The notes beneath the pieces were generated by a model. That model was given only the letters and a program-made list of their open reading frames with translations, did not search any database and had not been told where the DNA came from. From Ciona savignyi (Eukaryota; Chordata; Ascidiacea; Phlebobranchia; Cionidae), in contig CH003028.1 in assembly GCA_000149265.1 (NCBI GenBank), positions 1,419,082-1,483,081 of the forward strand: 64,000 nucleotides of DNA. The letters run 5' to 3'. The translations under genes were made by a program, and so were the position numbers. The stretch's first letter is position 1. Every line of letters starts with the position of its first letter. Below are positions 43,385 to 54,400 of this stretch, piece after piece.

Positions 43385-43497
43385 TAGTTAACCATTCGGC
43401 CACACGATCGATACTTAAACCGACTTCTATACCAAAAAAAACGGTCCTTGTGAATAGCCCATCATCGGTTCGAAACTTCGCTCGGTAAAAAAAGTAG
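43385..43497 (+). mobile_element. short tRNA-like repeat, head inverted
   Basis: The 3' half (catcatcggttcgaaacttc, then gctcggtaaaaaa) is in plus sense, but the head reads as its complement (gttaaccattcggccacacg), so the copy is rearranged. Confidence 0.5.
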
Positions 43498-43863
43498 GGA
43501 AAAATTATAAAAAGGAGGCCATTTTTAGCATCGTCATTGCTGATATCCCTGAACTGAAAACGATTTTTAAACCAGTTTCGAATTGCAGAAACAAATGTTA
43601 TGCATTTTTTGATACATTATTAATATTTTACCATGTGTGATTAGGTAACCATTTATCATGGACAAAAGATAAATAGTTGTACAATAGTATTTTATGATTT
43701 TGTAAACGAAACAGGAATTGTATATATTAAACGTCCAAATAAACATTTTAGCGATTTGCAACATTAAAAACGGCAATAGCAACTGTGACCTGACATTGAG
43801 AGTAAACTCCTACTTTTTGTCTAATGAGGTTATAACCAATCCCTCTCTAACAGGTAGTTAAAG

Positions 43864-46800
43864 ATGTTTTCTCTAGCATTCGAATACTTATTAAGTGGAA
43901 GTAGCATTGTCTCAGTTTTAATCGGGCTGTTGACCTTTACTTGGATTGTTTATCAGTTCTGGTGGAAGTTACCCCACCCACGTTACCCATCGGGAGTAAG
44001 GGGAATTCCGGTTTTAGGAGCACTACCATATTTGGGCCGGTTTCCCCATGAAACCATAGCAAAATGGTCCCGAGACAAATATGGACCGGTAATGTCTGTC
44101 CGATTCGGACAAGAAGACGCCGTTGTTTTAAACGACTATGAATCAATTACCGAGGTAAGAAGTGGAAAATAAGTAATTTACGGGAAAAAAATTATTTATG
44201 GAAAAACAAGTAATTTATGTAAAAAAAAGTAATGTATGGAAAATAAGTAATTTATGGTGAAAGGAAATTTGTGGATTTATCGCCGATCGTCGGGCAACTG
44301 TTTTCACTGTACAGTGATCAAAAACATTTTTGTTTTCGATACAATGTTTTCGATACAATTAGCCCACGTTGCTTGAATGTGGCAGAAACGTCTTAATCAT
44401 GTACAGCACACTGCAATAGCTCCCAAAAAGCGATTTTAGCCGTAAGATAAACTGAAGATTGCCGGTGTGCAAATGCCACTTGGGTTTTCCTGTTTACGTG
44501 GATGAACATGAATATTCTAACCTCATGTAAATATTAACAAATAAACTTCCCCCAAACACAGGCTCTGGTGAAAAACATCAATGTATTCCACACCAGACCA
44601 AGCTTTTACGTAATAAATTGCTTCACGGATGGTTATGGTTTCGGGTTCGCAGATGGCCATAAAAAGTACTTGGAAGTCCGGAACTTCAGCCTATCTGCTT
44701 TAAGAGGGTATAATACATTAAAAAATTAAAGTGGAATAAAAAAAATAATGAGAGTAGATTTAAAAATAAGGTAGTGTTCTACCTTAAAATGAACATAATG
44801 TACTTTACAAACCTGATCGCTCGCTGGTCGGTTGTGTCCCTAGGAAAAACACATACCGGACTTTGGGTGGAACCAGAGGATTAATGGGTTCTTCTAAATT
44901 AAAAGAACGTTTGAACCATACGCAACCCACTGCAATAGCCCCGGTGACCCGATGCTGGGCACATATTGATCTAATGATTACCCGTGTGATAACGTCCTTT
45001 GCGTTTTTCCATTCACGGGGATAAACATGAATACCCTATGCTATGCCTCCTAACAAATATTAAGTTGTACTACTTTAAAAAACAGGGTGAGGTACTACCT
45101 AAAAATAATAGGGTATACAACCTTAAATTATATAGCACAACGAGTAATAATCTGTGAAGTGTTTTAGAGTTATATGTAAAGAACGATAATAATACCAGTG
45201 AGTAATTTACCGTTCTAACGTATGTTTGCATTCCACACAGGTTGGGTATTGGGCGACGCACGATGGAGACACGAGTGTCCGATGTTGCTCAGGATGTTGT
45301 GCAAAGATTGCAGGATTTACATGAAGCTCCGACCGATATTAAGGTGTCAGTATTCGTATCGTGTATAAGTATAACACAAGCCCATCTTTAAGCTATGGTC
45401 TAGGGGAAAATATTGGGAGTAATATTCTACTTAAAGGTTAAATTGATTAACATCTGAACCACTTGGAGCAGCCATGTATACCATCAACAAATATTTTCTG
45501 ATTCAGTTGATTCAGATTGATTGAAAAAATGCAAATACCTAATGCACAATACACTGCGATAGCTATGACAAGGGGATAAAATGATTACAGTTAAATTCGG
45601 AAAAGTCTGCAAAATACATATTTTTAGGAGTACATGAAAAAAATGTCTGGTCTCATGCATTATCCACACAGAAATTCGAAAAACGTGTATACAGTTTACA
45701 TAATGTAATATCAGCACGTTTTTTAAAAAAAATCCTGGACCTAATAATACAGGAAAATAAATAAACACCGTTTTCACGGGAATTTCATTTTCTTTTTAAC
45801 GGTTGCTAATATAATTTATAAAAAACGCAACATATTTATCAGATGCTTATCGGGCGCACAGTATCCAATGTGATATGTAGTGTTGTGTTCGGGAAAACTT
45901 ATGAATACGACAACAAGGCATTCCAACACGCAGTACAGTCAAGTTTTGATTGGTAAGTTTAAGTCGCATCCAACCATAATTAACCTAGTTCTTAATTAAG
46001 ACTCTAAGCTTTTAATTCTGGGTTGTGATATTATAATAAATCGATTCGGCCACCCGTTTTCTGTTAATGTCAACAAATAAACTGTGGTGCGCTAGTCGCC
46101 AGGACCGTTCTGTTAATATTAAAAATAAACTGTGTCGTGTTTGTCACTAAGACGATTTTATATAAAACTCTATATGAATTAATCGCTTTAACCATTCAGC
46201 GACACGGTCGTTTTTGCTTTACCTGTTATATTGGCCATACATCTTAGACAGGTTGACAAGCTTTTAACTTTGTACTTATGTATTTTTAAGTTTCGGAGAC
46301 CCAGAGTATTCAGAATATCTTAACGTGTTGTTCTTGTACCCACGATTAAGGTTCATTCCTCCCTTTAGTAGAGCTTTGGAGAAGTTCCTTAAAGTTCACC
46401 ACGGTCTGATAGGTATATATCTTAAAGTTGATTAGTTATTTTAATCACTTATTTTTAAGTTAACGGGAAAAAAAATAAAACCTTACAATTACACTGCAAG
46501 TGGCAAAATGTTATCTTGTAACAATTAAATTATTTGGGCAGGATATGATAGGATGGGATATTCATGTTTTTCCCCGTGAATGTACAAACGCCATGGTTGT
46601 TAATCGTCGGATGACTTTGTGCGCGCCCACCGTCAGGTTACCGGCGCTATTACAATGTGTTGTGCATGATTCATACAGTTAATTTGGTAGAACCATCACT
46701 ACACTGGTTTCTGAAATGTTCGTTAAGTGCCTTGCGCAGGGACATGACCGACTACCTGGACATGACCGATTATACCTGCAACCCTTCAAACCAGACCCCC

Positions 46801-49800
46801 TTCGGTTGACATGCGACACACCAACCAAACACGCTAATCCAGCGAAAATTTTCCTGTCTTATCTCAGAATTTTACCAAAAGGAGATGGAAGAGCACGAAA
46901 AGAATCTGGACGAGAATGAACCAGCCGATTTTATCGATGCTTTTCTTATTGAGATGAAGAAACATTCACCCGACACCTCCTGGTTTCATGTAAGTTTGTA
47001 TGGCTTAGCTTGCTAAATTATATTATGTCCTGCATTGTCATAGCAGTGTACCGGTGCTATTGCGTGTGTTTAATACTACCGGCACATTACTAAAGCTTTT
47101 GTTCAACAGTAGGATATGAATAGAATATTCGTATTTATCGCCGTAAATGTGAAAACACAAGACGTGTTATTAAGACATCAGCAATCCTCATATTATACCT
47201 CGCGCCCGCGTTGGGTTACCGGTGTTATGACAGTGTGTTTTGCATGATTCAGACGTTCCGTCAGTTTGGTAGAACCAATCATTTCACCAGGTTCAGGTAA
47301 TGTCCGTTAAGTGCCCTACCCGAAGACACAACCGATTAGCCAGCGACCAGTTTCGACCATTCGGCTAAAAGGCGACGTACTAACCGCAACCAAGCTAATC
47401 GGGCGAACGATGCTTTAGTTTTGCTTCAGTTACTTGTCAACACTTCAGTTACTTGTCAACGACAAGTACTTTTATATTCCTTTGATCTTAATTAAAGTTT
47501 ACTTGTTTAACATGTTTTTTTCGCCAAGGTTAGGCGGCCACGTCCGCTATATTTATTAAATGATATCCTTTTTATGACGTGTTTTAACGACTGTTCGTTT
47601 TGCCGTCGTTTTTCCGTTCCTGTGTTCTGATTATATTCGGTTTGCCATTTTTAAAAACTGGGGAAAAAATAATTAAACTAAACTATATAGAAGCTGTTAT
47701 ATTGACCAGTAAAAACATCTTCCTCTATGTAACTTTACCCTGACTTTCCCAGAAAAAGCAGTTATTACATTGCCTTGGTGATTTGTTTAATGCTGGGACT
47801 GAGACGAGCACGAATGTCATTTTGTGGATGCTGTTGGCTTTGATGCATTATCCTGATATACAAGAGAAACTGTACCAAGAGATCCACGATGTTATAGGTT
47901 AATCGTTTACTTTTGAAGAGTTGAATTTTACTGAACTGACTATAACCACAAACACCTCTTAATAAAAGAAATTTAACAAAAAAATACGGTCCTAGTTACT
48001 AAATTAAATTAACTTTTTAACAAAAAAACTGTTTACGCATTCGTTAATGGTAAGTCAGACTGATTCATACACTGTTTTCAAAAATTTTATTACGGTTCAA
48101 CAACAATTGCAGACACAAGGATATTGTATTTTTAACGGGTAAAGCATGTTTTATATTACCTTTTTTGACTAAACTTGAAACTTGTACTGCCTATAGTCTT
48201 TTTTTATCGGACTAAAGCTTACACCCATGACTTATAGTTGTTCTCAAGGCCGTTTTTATATAAGTTGTTTTAGTATCGCCGGTCGCGTTAACCATTCGCC
48301 TACTCGACTATACGATTATAGCCTCGTACTTCATGATCAACATCAGGTCTTCATAATTCACCTTAATACTTGATAATTTACTTCAATACTTGATAATTTA
48401 CCATCAGGTCTTCATAATTCACCTCAATACTTGATAATTTACTTCAATACTTGATAATTTACCATCAGGTCTTCATAATTCACCTCAATACTTGATAATT
48501 TACCTCAATACTTGATAATTTACCATCAGGTCTTCATAATTCACCTCAATACTTGATAATTTACCTTCAGGGGAACACGTTCTGCCGAGTGTCGACCACA
48601 AAGATAATCTTCCATTGCTCCGAGCATTTATACAAGAGGTCTACCGTTACCAGACAATAAAACCACTGTCAATAAAGCACAGAACCAGCGAGGATGTCGA
48701 AATTGGAGGTTACTTCATCCCTAAAGACACAACGGTATGGGGTTTACCTTGTGATAAGGTACCGAGATTTTCTTATAAATGACACAAGATATAAAAATAC
48801 TCCAATATGACCCAATTTGCCACTAATTCGAGATTAATCAAAATAACATGAATCGAAACAGATACTGATAGAGCTCAGGTAGCCCAGTGTTCTATGGTCT
48901 CGAGGTAATCTGAAGATTTCAATTTCATAGCGCCACCATTCTTCCAGGGATAGTTAAAGTTCTTTGAACTGGATTCTGTTTTAATAGTTATGCAACACTC
49001 TACTGCCATATTTAATATTTAAAATCAAAACCCGATAGCCTTGGAACGAAAAGTAAACGCTTTAAATAGGTTTATTTAAATGCCAAACGTTGCCTACAAA
49101 AACAATCCGCGCTACATTGATATTTAATTGTTTGCTGCCCATAAACATTGCCTTAGTTGTGTCGTTTTTAAAGCAACAGTTTCTATAACGTCCCTGCCGG
49201 TTAGGTTAAGTGCGTCGCCTTTCAATCGAAAGGTTGTAGGTACGATACTGGTAGCTAGTCGGCTGTGTCCTTGGGGAAGGCCCTTTACGGACATTGCCTG
49301 AAATCAGCAGTTTAATGGGTTCTACTAAAGTAAAGGAACAGGTCTATTATATACAACACACTGCAATAGCTCCGGTAACCCGACGGTGGTCGCGAGGTGA
49401 TCCGACGAATGCCCGTGTGTTAACCCCCTTGGTTTTCACATCCACAAAGATAAACTTAAATATCCTATCCTATCCAACTCAAAGGTCAACAGTTTAAAAT
49501 CACTTTAATATTAAACAAGTATAAAATATACTTTTGGTTTAGATCTTCACGAACATTGACGCTGTTCATAAAGATGAAAAAACGTTCAAGAGCCCAAATG
49601 AATTCAACATTTATCGGCACATAGTAGATGGGAAGTTCGTATCCAACAAGAAAGTAATGCCGTTTGGTATAGGAGCTCGTTCGTGCCTCGGTGAAAAGTT
49701 GGGAAAAATCGAAGTCTTCCTCTTTCTCGCCAACATCATCAAAAGGTTCGAGATCCTACCTGATCCACAGAGTAAAGAACTTCCGCCATTTAAAGACGGG

Positions 49801-49866
49801 ATCAGCAGTTTTCTGTACACTCCATTTGCCTTCAAATTGGTGGCCAAACCAAGAATAGTCAACTGA
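43864..49866 (+). CDS. cytochrome P450, CYP2-like, complete (9 exons, 508 aa)
   Basis: ER-anchored haem monooxygenase; substrate unknown. Exons: 43864-44154, 44562-44707, 45241-45343, 45843-45952, 46291-46412, 46868-46989, 47753-47897, 48571-48734, 49543-49866; the total of 1527 nt is in frame. The N-terminal anchor SIVSVLIGLLTFTWIVYQFW is followed by a proline-rich hinge (LPHPRYPSGVRGIPVLG). The I-helix AGTETS lies near residue 312, the K-helix ExxR is EVYR at 369-372, and the haem loop PFGIGARSCLG has its ligand Cys at 449. The length is normal for microsomal P450s. The overall pattern (YGPVMSVRFG, AGTETSTNVILW) is CYP2-clan; no finer family is claimed. The last intron but one holds a minisatellite that runs up to the exon 8 acceptor. 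All expected catalytic residues are present, so it looks functional. Confidence 0.96.
44810..45045 (+). mobile_element. tRNA-derived SINE, head eroded
   Basis: From ctcgctggtcggttgtgtcc to gaataccctatgctatgc. An older, poorer copy precedes it at about 44370-44525. Confidence 0.85.
46150..46215 (-). mobile_element. short tRNA-like repeat, partial
   Basis: gacgattttatataaaactc followed by ctttaaccattcagcgacac, the complement of head and centre. Confidence 0.5.
46535..46835 (-). mobile_element. tRNA-derived SINE, diverged
   Basis: Tail complement gataggatgggatattcatg; the head region has a small internal repeat (catgaccgactacctggaca). Confidence 0.88.
47112..47405 (-). mobile_element. tRNA-derived SINE, full length
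   Basis: aggatatgaatagaatattc to agctaatcgggcga; tccgttaagtgccctacccg is kept. Confidence 0.9.
47565..47690 (-). repeat. dispersed repeat copy (reverse)
   Basis: gttttaacgactgttcgttt followed by tgccgtcgtttttccgttcc, matching 18265-18385. Confidence 0.5.
48196..48316 (-). mobile_element. short tRNA-like repeat, full length
   Basis: Complement of the family at 37785-37905: ttttatcggactaaagctta through to gcgttaaccattcgcctact. Confidence 0.6.
48342..48570. repeat. 61-bp minisatellite, about 4 copies, ending at a P450 splice acceptor
   Basis: The unit contains catcaggtcttcataattca and two caatacttgataatttac blocks. Each unit has accatcagG. The last one, accttcag, is the acceptor of exon 48571-48734, so the earlier ones are look-alike acceptors. 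Confidence 0.92.
49195..49476 (+). mobile_element. tRNA-derived SINE, full length
   Basis: ctgccggttaggttaagtgc head and tatcctatcctatccaac tail. It ends about 65 bp before P450 exon 9. Confidence 0.94.
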
Positions 49867-51491
49867 GAGAGTTGATGACAAAATTTCATCTTCGGTGTTG
49901 TAAATAGGCTATAACAATGCAACGCTATTAACAATAGCTTCATATGTCAGATTGTTGAAACTTATACAAAAGGAAATTTTCCGAAAATTGGGACGTTGAA
50001 CAGAAAACTAATTAAATATGCAAGACGTTGGTGTATATATTGACAACTAAAAGTTGACTTGAAAATATATATTAACAAAAATAGGATACGTCGTGGCATG
50101 GATTGACAACACATAGTCTCCGTTGTGTTAAAAATAATCACAAAAAACAACGATTTTCATATATTTTGGACTCATAAAATTGTAAAACACTTTTTTTTAA
50201 TGATAACTTTAAATTACATTGAAAAGCATGTAACAAGAGGACCCGATGTGCTTTCCTTAAAACTTTTAAACAACAAAAGTAACATAAAAAATATTAACAA
50301 GTATCTTACGACTGACCCGTAGTTGCTTAAAAATAATAACAGATAGTCTACGTCTAAGAATGTAGATTTACAATATAGGCCTACAGTCTACGTCAATGTT
50401 TTCAAGCCCGGGTTGTGAACCGTCACCGATGTTGTTTAGTGTGTTGCATTAACTCTGTATGTGTAAGATAAAATTCAATCAACAAATTTAGACTTTTGTT
50501 TCGGATACACGTGGGCCAAAACAAGATTAACTGGGTTTATTAAGACTATGCCGACAACTTTAAGCCAAATCTTTAAAAGAATCCGTGACATTGGAAAGGT
50601 TTGGAGCCACTGGTTTACATTGTGATATGCATTAACAAAAGAAACTCTACCTTTAGATTAACTTAATTTTTTATTGGTTTTCCTAAAATGACTTTTCTTT
50701 TGAACAATATCGTTGACTGTGGTTTAGTGATTAAAAATAGAAAGACGATTAAGAAGGTATATAAAGCGCTGCGTTTGTGTGGAGAATGTCACAATATGCT
50801 GAGCAGTTCCTATAATACACCACATTTTAAGCAGCTTTAAAAGCCTTACACTGTAAAAACCACTTTAAATACCTTTTTTTTATTATTCCCAGCCGTTGCC
50901 ATCAAAGTTAATATCATGGACTATCATTTTTGTTCAAATCAATCGTTACCATGAACTATAGTGGGTTAGAATAGTCGTTAAAAATATAAACGAAAACCAC
51001 AGTTCTCTTAAACATCTCCGGCAATCCACCAAAAGTATTTTATCAACTTATTAATTTGACCTTACACGCTGGAACAAACTTTAAGGTTATTTTTATGTTT
51101 AAATAGGGATCGGGCAGTTTAAAAATGTAACCCAAACCTTATGATCCAAAGCGAATTCTGTCTAATAAAATCGAGCTTATATTCAGAATGTTTGTGCACA
51201 AAAATCGAGGCGTTATACGAAGTGAACTTTATATTAAACTTTATCAGATAGGTTTTCATTCAATTTACCACTAAACATGTTTCATTTTCCTATATGAACA
51301 CGATCGAAATTGTGTGTTTTTGACATGATTCGACAGTGTGTGTTTCAATGCGAAAATCATGCGAAGTTTGATTGTTCCTCGTCAATTGAAATCGACTCCC
51401 CAGATATCCATTCATGACGTCAGAAACAGCTTCCTGCCTCTCCATACCGAGTCAATAGTTTGGCATAACATGCAGTTTGCTGAACGGCGAC
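49867..51491. other. intergenic region between the P450 and adhesion GPCR genes
   Basis: No coding exon, SINE or MITE was recognised in about 1.6 kb. It holds the P450 3' UTR and the GPCR promoter/5' UTR, with neither boundary fixed. Confidence 0.55.
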
Positions 51492-54400
51492 ATGCTTTCT
51501 CTTTTTGCATTAAATTTGCTGTTCTGTTTTTTGGGATGTTTTGGCAACGAAGTGGCGATTCTTGAAGGTGAGTGATTTACATGATAAATGGTGTATTTTC
51601 TAGGGATTTTTATAAGTCGTAGGTGAATTTTGTAATATGATTTTTTATAATAAGCTTTTTTTTTAATTTGGCCTTTTTTATAAACTATTCCTCTTTCTGT
51701 CGTTTTTAATTCCATTCCGAAATCGTTCTTAAATTAGGCATAGATGACTGTTGCATAATGCATAATCCATTTCTATCCTGGTATATAGAAAAATTCACTT
51801 TAATATATATACGTACGGCTCTCTAATAACTCGTGATGGTATATTGTGCGTGATAATCTCAACCGACTAGTTAGTGGCATGCTTCGATCCTACTTTCTCT
51901 CAAATTACCGAGCTCAATTGGTAAGAGCATCTCCGGTTTACATGCCGCCTAAAGGTTATTGAATCGAAACCAGTCATTGGCTAGTCGGTTATATCTTTTG
52001 GCAACGCACTTAGCACCACTGTCTAAATCAAGCATAGTACTGGATTCTACTAAAGCTGAAAGAACTTCTTAATCGTGAGCGAATGGCCGAGAAATATTCT
52101 GACAATTGAAAGTATGATAACACTCCCCCGTTTCCTATTCGGGAATATCCCATCCTTTTTATTCTACATACTTTAGAATGAATTTGTTACACTTACGACA
52201 ATCCAGATCACGTTTATATTGCCGAATCTAATGGAAAAGCCGTCCAGTTGGTTTGGACGACAAGTTTGGTTCGAGTCTGTTACGTGGAAGACCAGTTTGA
52301 AATATGGGAACCGAAAATTTCAGGAAGATTTGAGAATTTTAAAATCGTAGGCCAACAAACCAATCAAACGTTGGGAAGTTCAATGCTTATTATGAAGTAA
52401 TAAATTTATTTTTTTGGTTGTAGAGTGCTGCTAACTTTGCCGCGATCAAATGTTTGCAAACATTTATCTTATTTAAATTTTTATGCATGAAAGCTCAGCT
52501 ATTCGGCGAATTGGATAACTAAGAAACCTCAGCCCCACAACCGCTAAAAAGAACTATAACTTTAACCCGAGGTTTCCTAAGGATAAGATAAAATATTTAT
52601 GTCCTCGTGACTTGAAAAAAACACAATGGGCGTTAGTTAATACCAGGGTAATTACATATATTAACTCCGGTCATCGCCGGGTTAGTCAAGTTGTTTTAGT
52701 GTGTTCTGTATATTCCTTTGATTTTGGTAAAACCCTATGATCCACTGGGTCCAGATATTGTTAGTAAACTGCATTGCCAAAGGACATTAAGAACTAGCTA
52801 ACGACTAGTTTTAAGACACCCTTTGGCTCAAAGCTGGCGCACTAACCCACCAAGCTAAACCGTTAGATCTGTGAAAAGATTCTTACTCTTATAGAGGTGA
52901 AAAAAGGAAACGAACGTATCCATGTCGGAATGTACCCGCTTAAAACAAATTTACAATTATGACAATATCTTTTAACTCAACAGGAACGTTTATGGCGACG
53001 GTATACTTCCACCACTATTAGGATGGCGTATTTGGAGAAACCAATTTTCAACGCTTGAGTTTGTATTTTACCGACTCATTTGTCCCGATGGCTACCATCC
53101 TTTGAGTAACTTTGCCAACGCGAAATCCAAGAAAGACTGGCAAAATGAGTATGCTTGTGTGCACAAAAACTTTCTTAAAGTGGCAAACATAGGACCGAAA
53201 TATTGGTATGTTGTTTGGAATTTTATTCTTTCTTGTTTTCCTGTTTACCTAAGTATTAAAAACTTTTATCAGTTGGTTTACGTTTATTTTGAAACTAAGT
53301 AATTATTCCGCAGGTTATATAACACAAAAGTGTGAAAGTCGTTAAAAGTTACATTCAATATGCGCTTGTTTTTTAAGTTTTAACTGTAATGTCGTCGAAC
53401 GTTATGAATTCGCTGGGTCGGTGTAACGTACTTCAAGTTCATAAGTCGTGGAAGCAGCCACGCAGTTTAGTGGTTGGATATATACAATCATTTCTTCATT
53501 GGGTCAAACAACATTTCACATATACAAATTTTTAATCTGAAAATGCCTTAAGTGATTGGCATTAATGTATCGAACCTCGTATTCAGTTCCTACTAGGGAC
53601 ATTCTTTCAAATTTTGACAAAGTTGTACTGTTGATCGTCATATATGATCTAGGATAGGATATTCATGTTTATCCCCGTAAATGGGAAACCCAAGGATGTT
53701 AACATACGGGCAATTGTCAGATTACCTTGGGCCTGCTGTCAGGTTACCAAAGATATTGCATTGTGTTATGTATGGTTGAGACTTTCCTTCAATTTAGTAG
53801 AACCCATTAATCCGCTGGGTTCAGACAATGTCCGGTAATTGCCTTGCCAAAAGACACAGACGACTATAGCTAGCGACCAGTTTGCTAGCTTTAACCCTTC
53901 GGCTGGAAGGCGACACATTAAACCACCAGACTAATCTATTGGACTCTCTGTATATTTTACCCACAGGGACAGCAGTAAGGTTCAAATTGGTCGGAATGAG
54001 GTTGATTTGTGGTCAATAAAACCAATCAACGTTACGCGAACACATATAACAGTATTTGATCAATTCAACAACATTATCAACACCACATCAAGCGATTTGG
54101 ATGACTTTATAACAAACTTCTACGCGGCATCACATAACGGGAATGTCAGTACGACCTTTCATATCTTGGATTTAAGAAACCTTTCAACGGTGATGTTACC
54201 GCAAGGTATACCGGAAAATTTAGGATAGGATAGCATTCATGTTTATTCCGCGCAAATGGGAAAACCAAGGGGTTAACACACCGGCGATCGTCAGATCACT
54301 TCGCGCCCATCGTTGGGTTACCAATTGCAGTGTGCTGTGGATAATTTACACGTTCCTTCAATTAGGTAGAGCCAATCTTTCCACTGGGTTCAGGCAATGT

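Larger units (their letters stand above)
41669..43863. other. intergenic region before the P450 gene
   Basis: No coding exon is supported. From about 41880 to 42380 there is unique-looking sequence with an AATAAATAAA at 42247, vaguely like a solo LTR but without provable ends. After it come the tail of a short tRNA-like repeat, a SINE at 42416-42580 and another short tRNA-like repeat at 43385-43497. The P450 promoter should lie near the right edge; no TATA box was fixed. Confidence 0.45.

Noticed and set aside
51338-51565. 75-aa frame as the start of the adhesion GPCR
   Set aside because: It ends in a stop before the donor. The other frame from 51492 gives a proper signal peptide and the right phase for the next exon.
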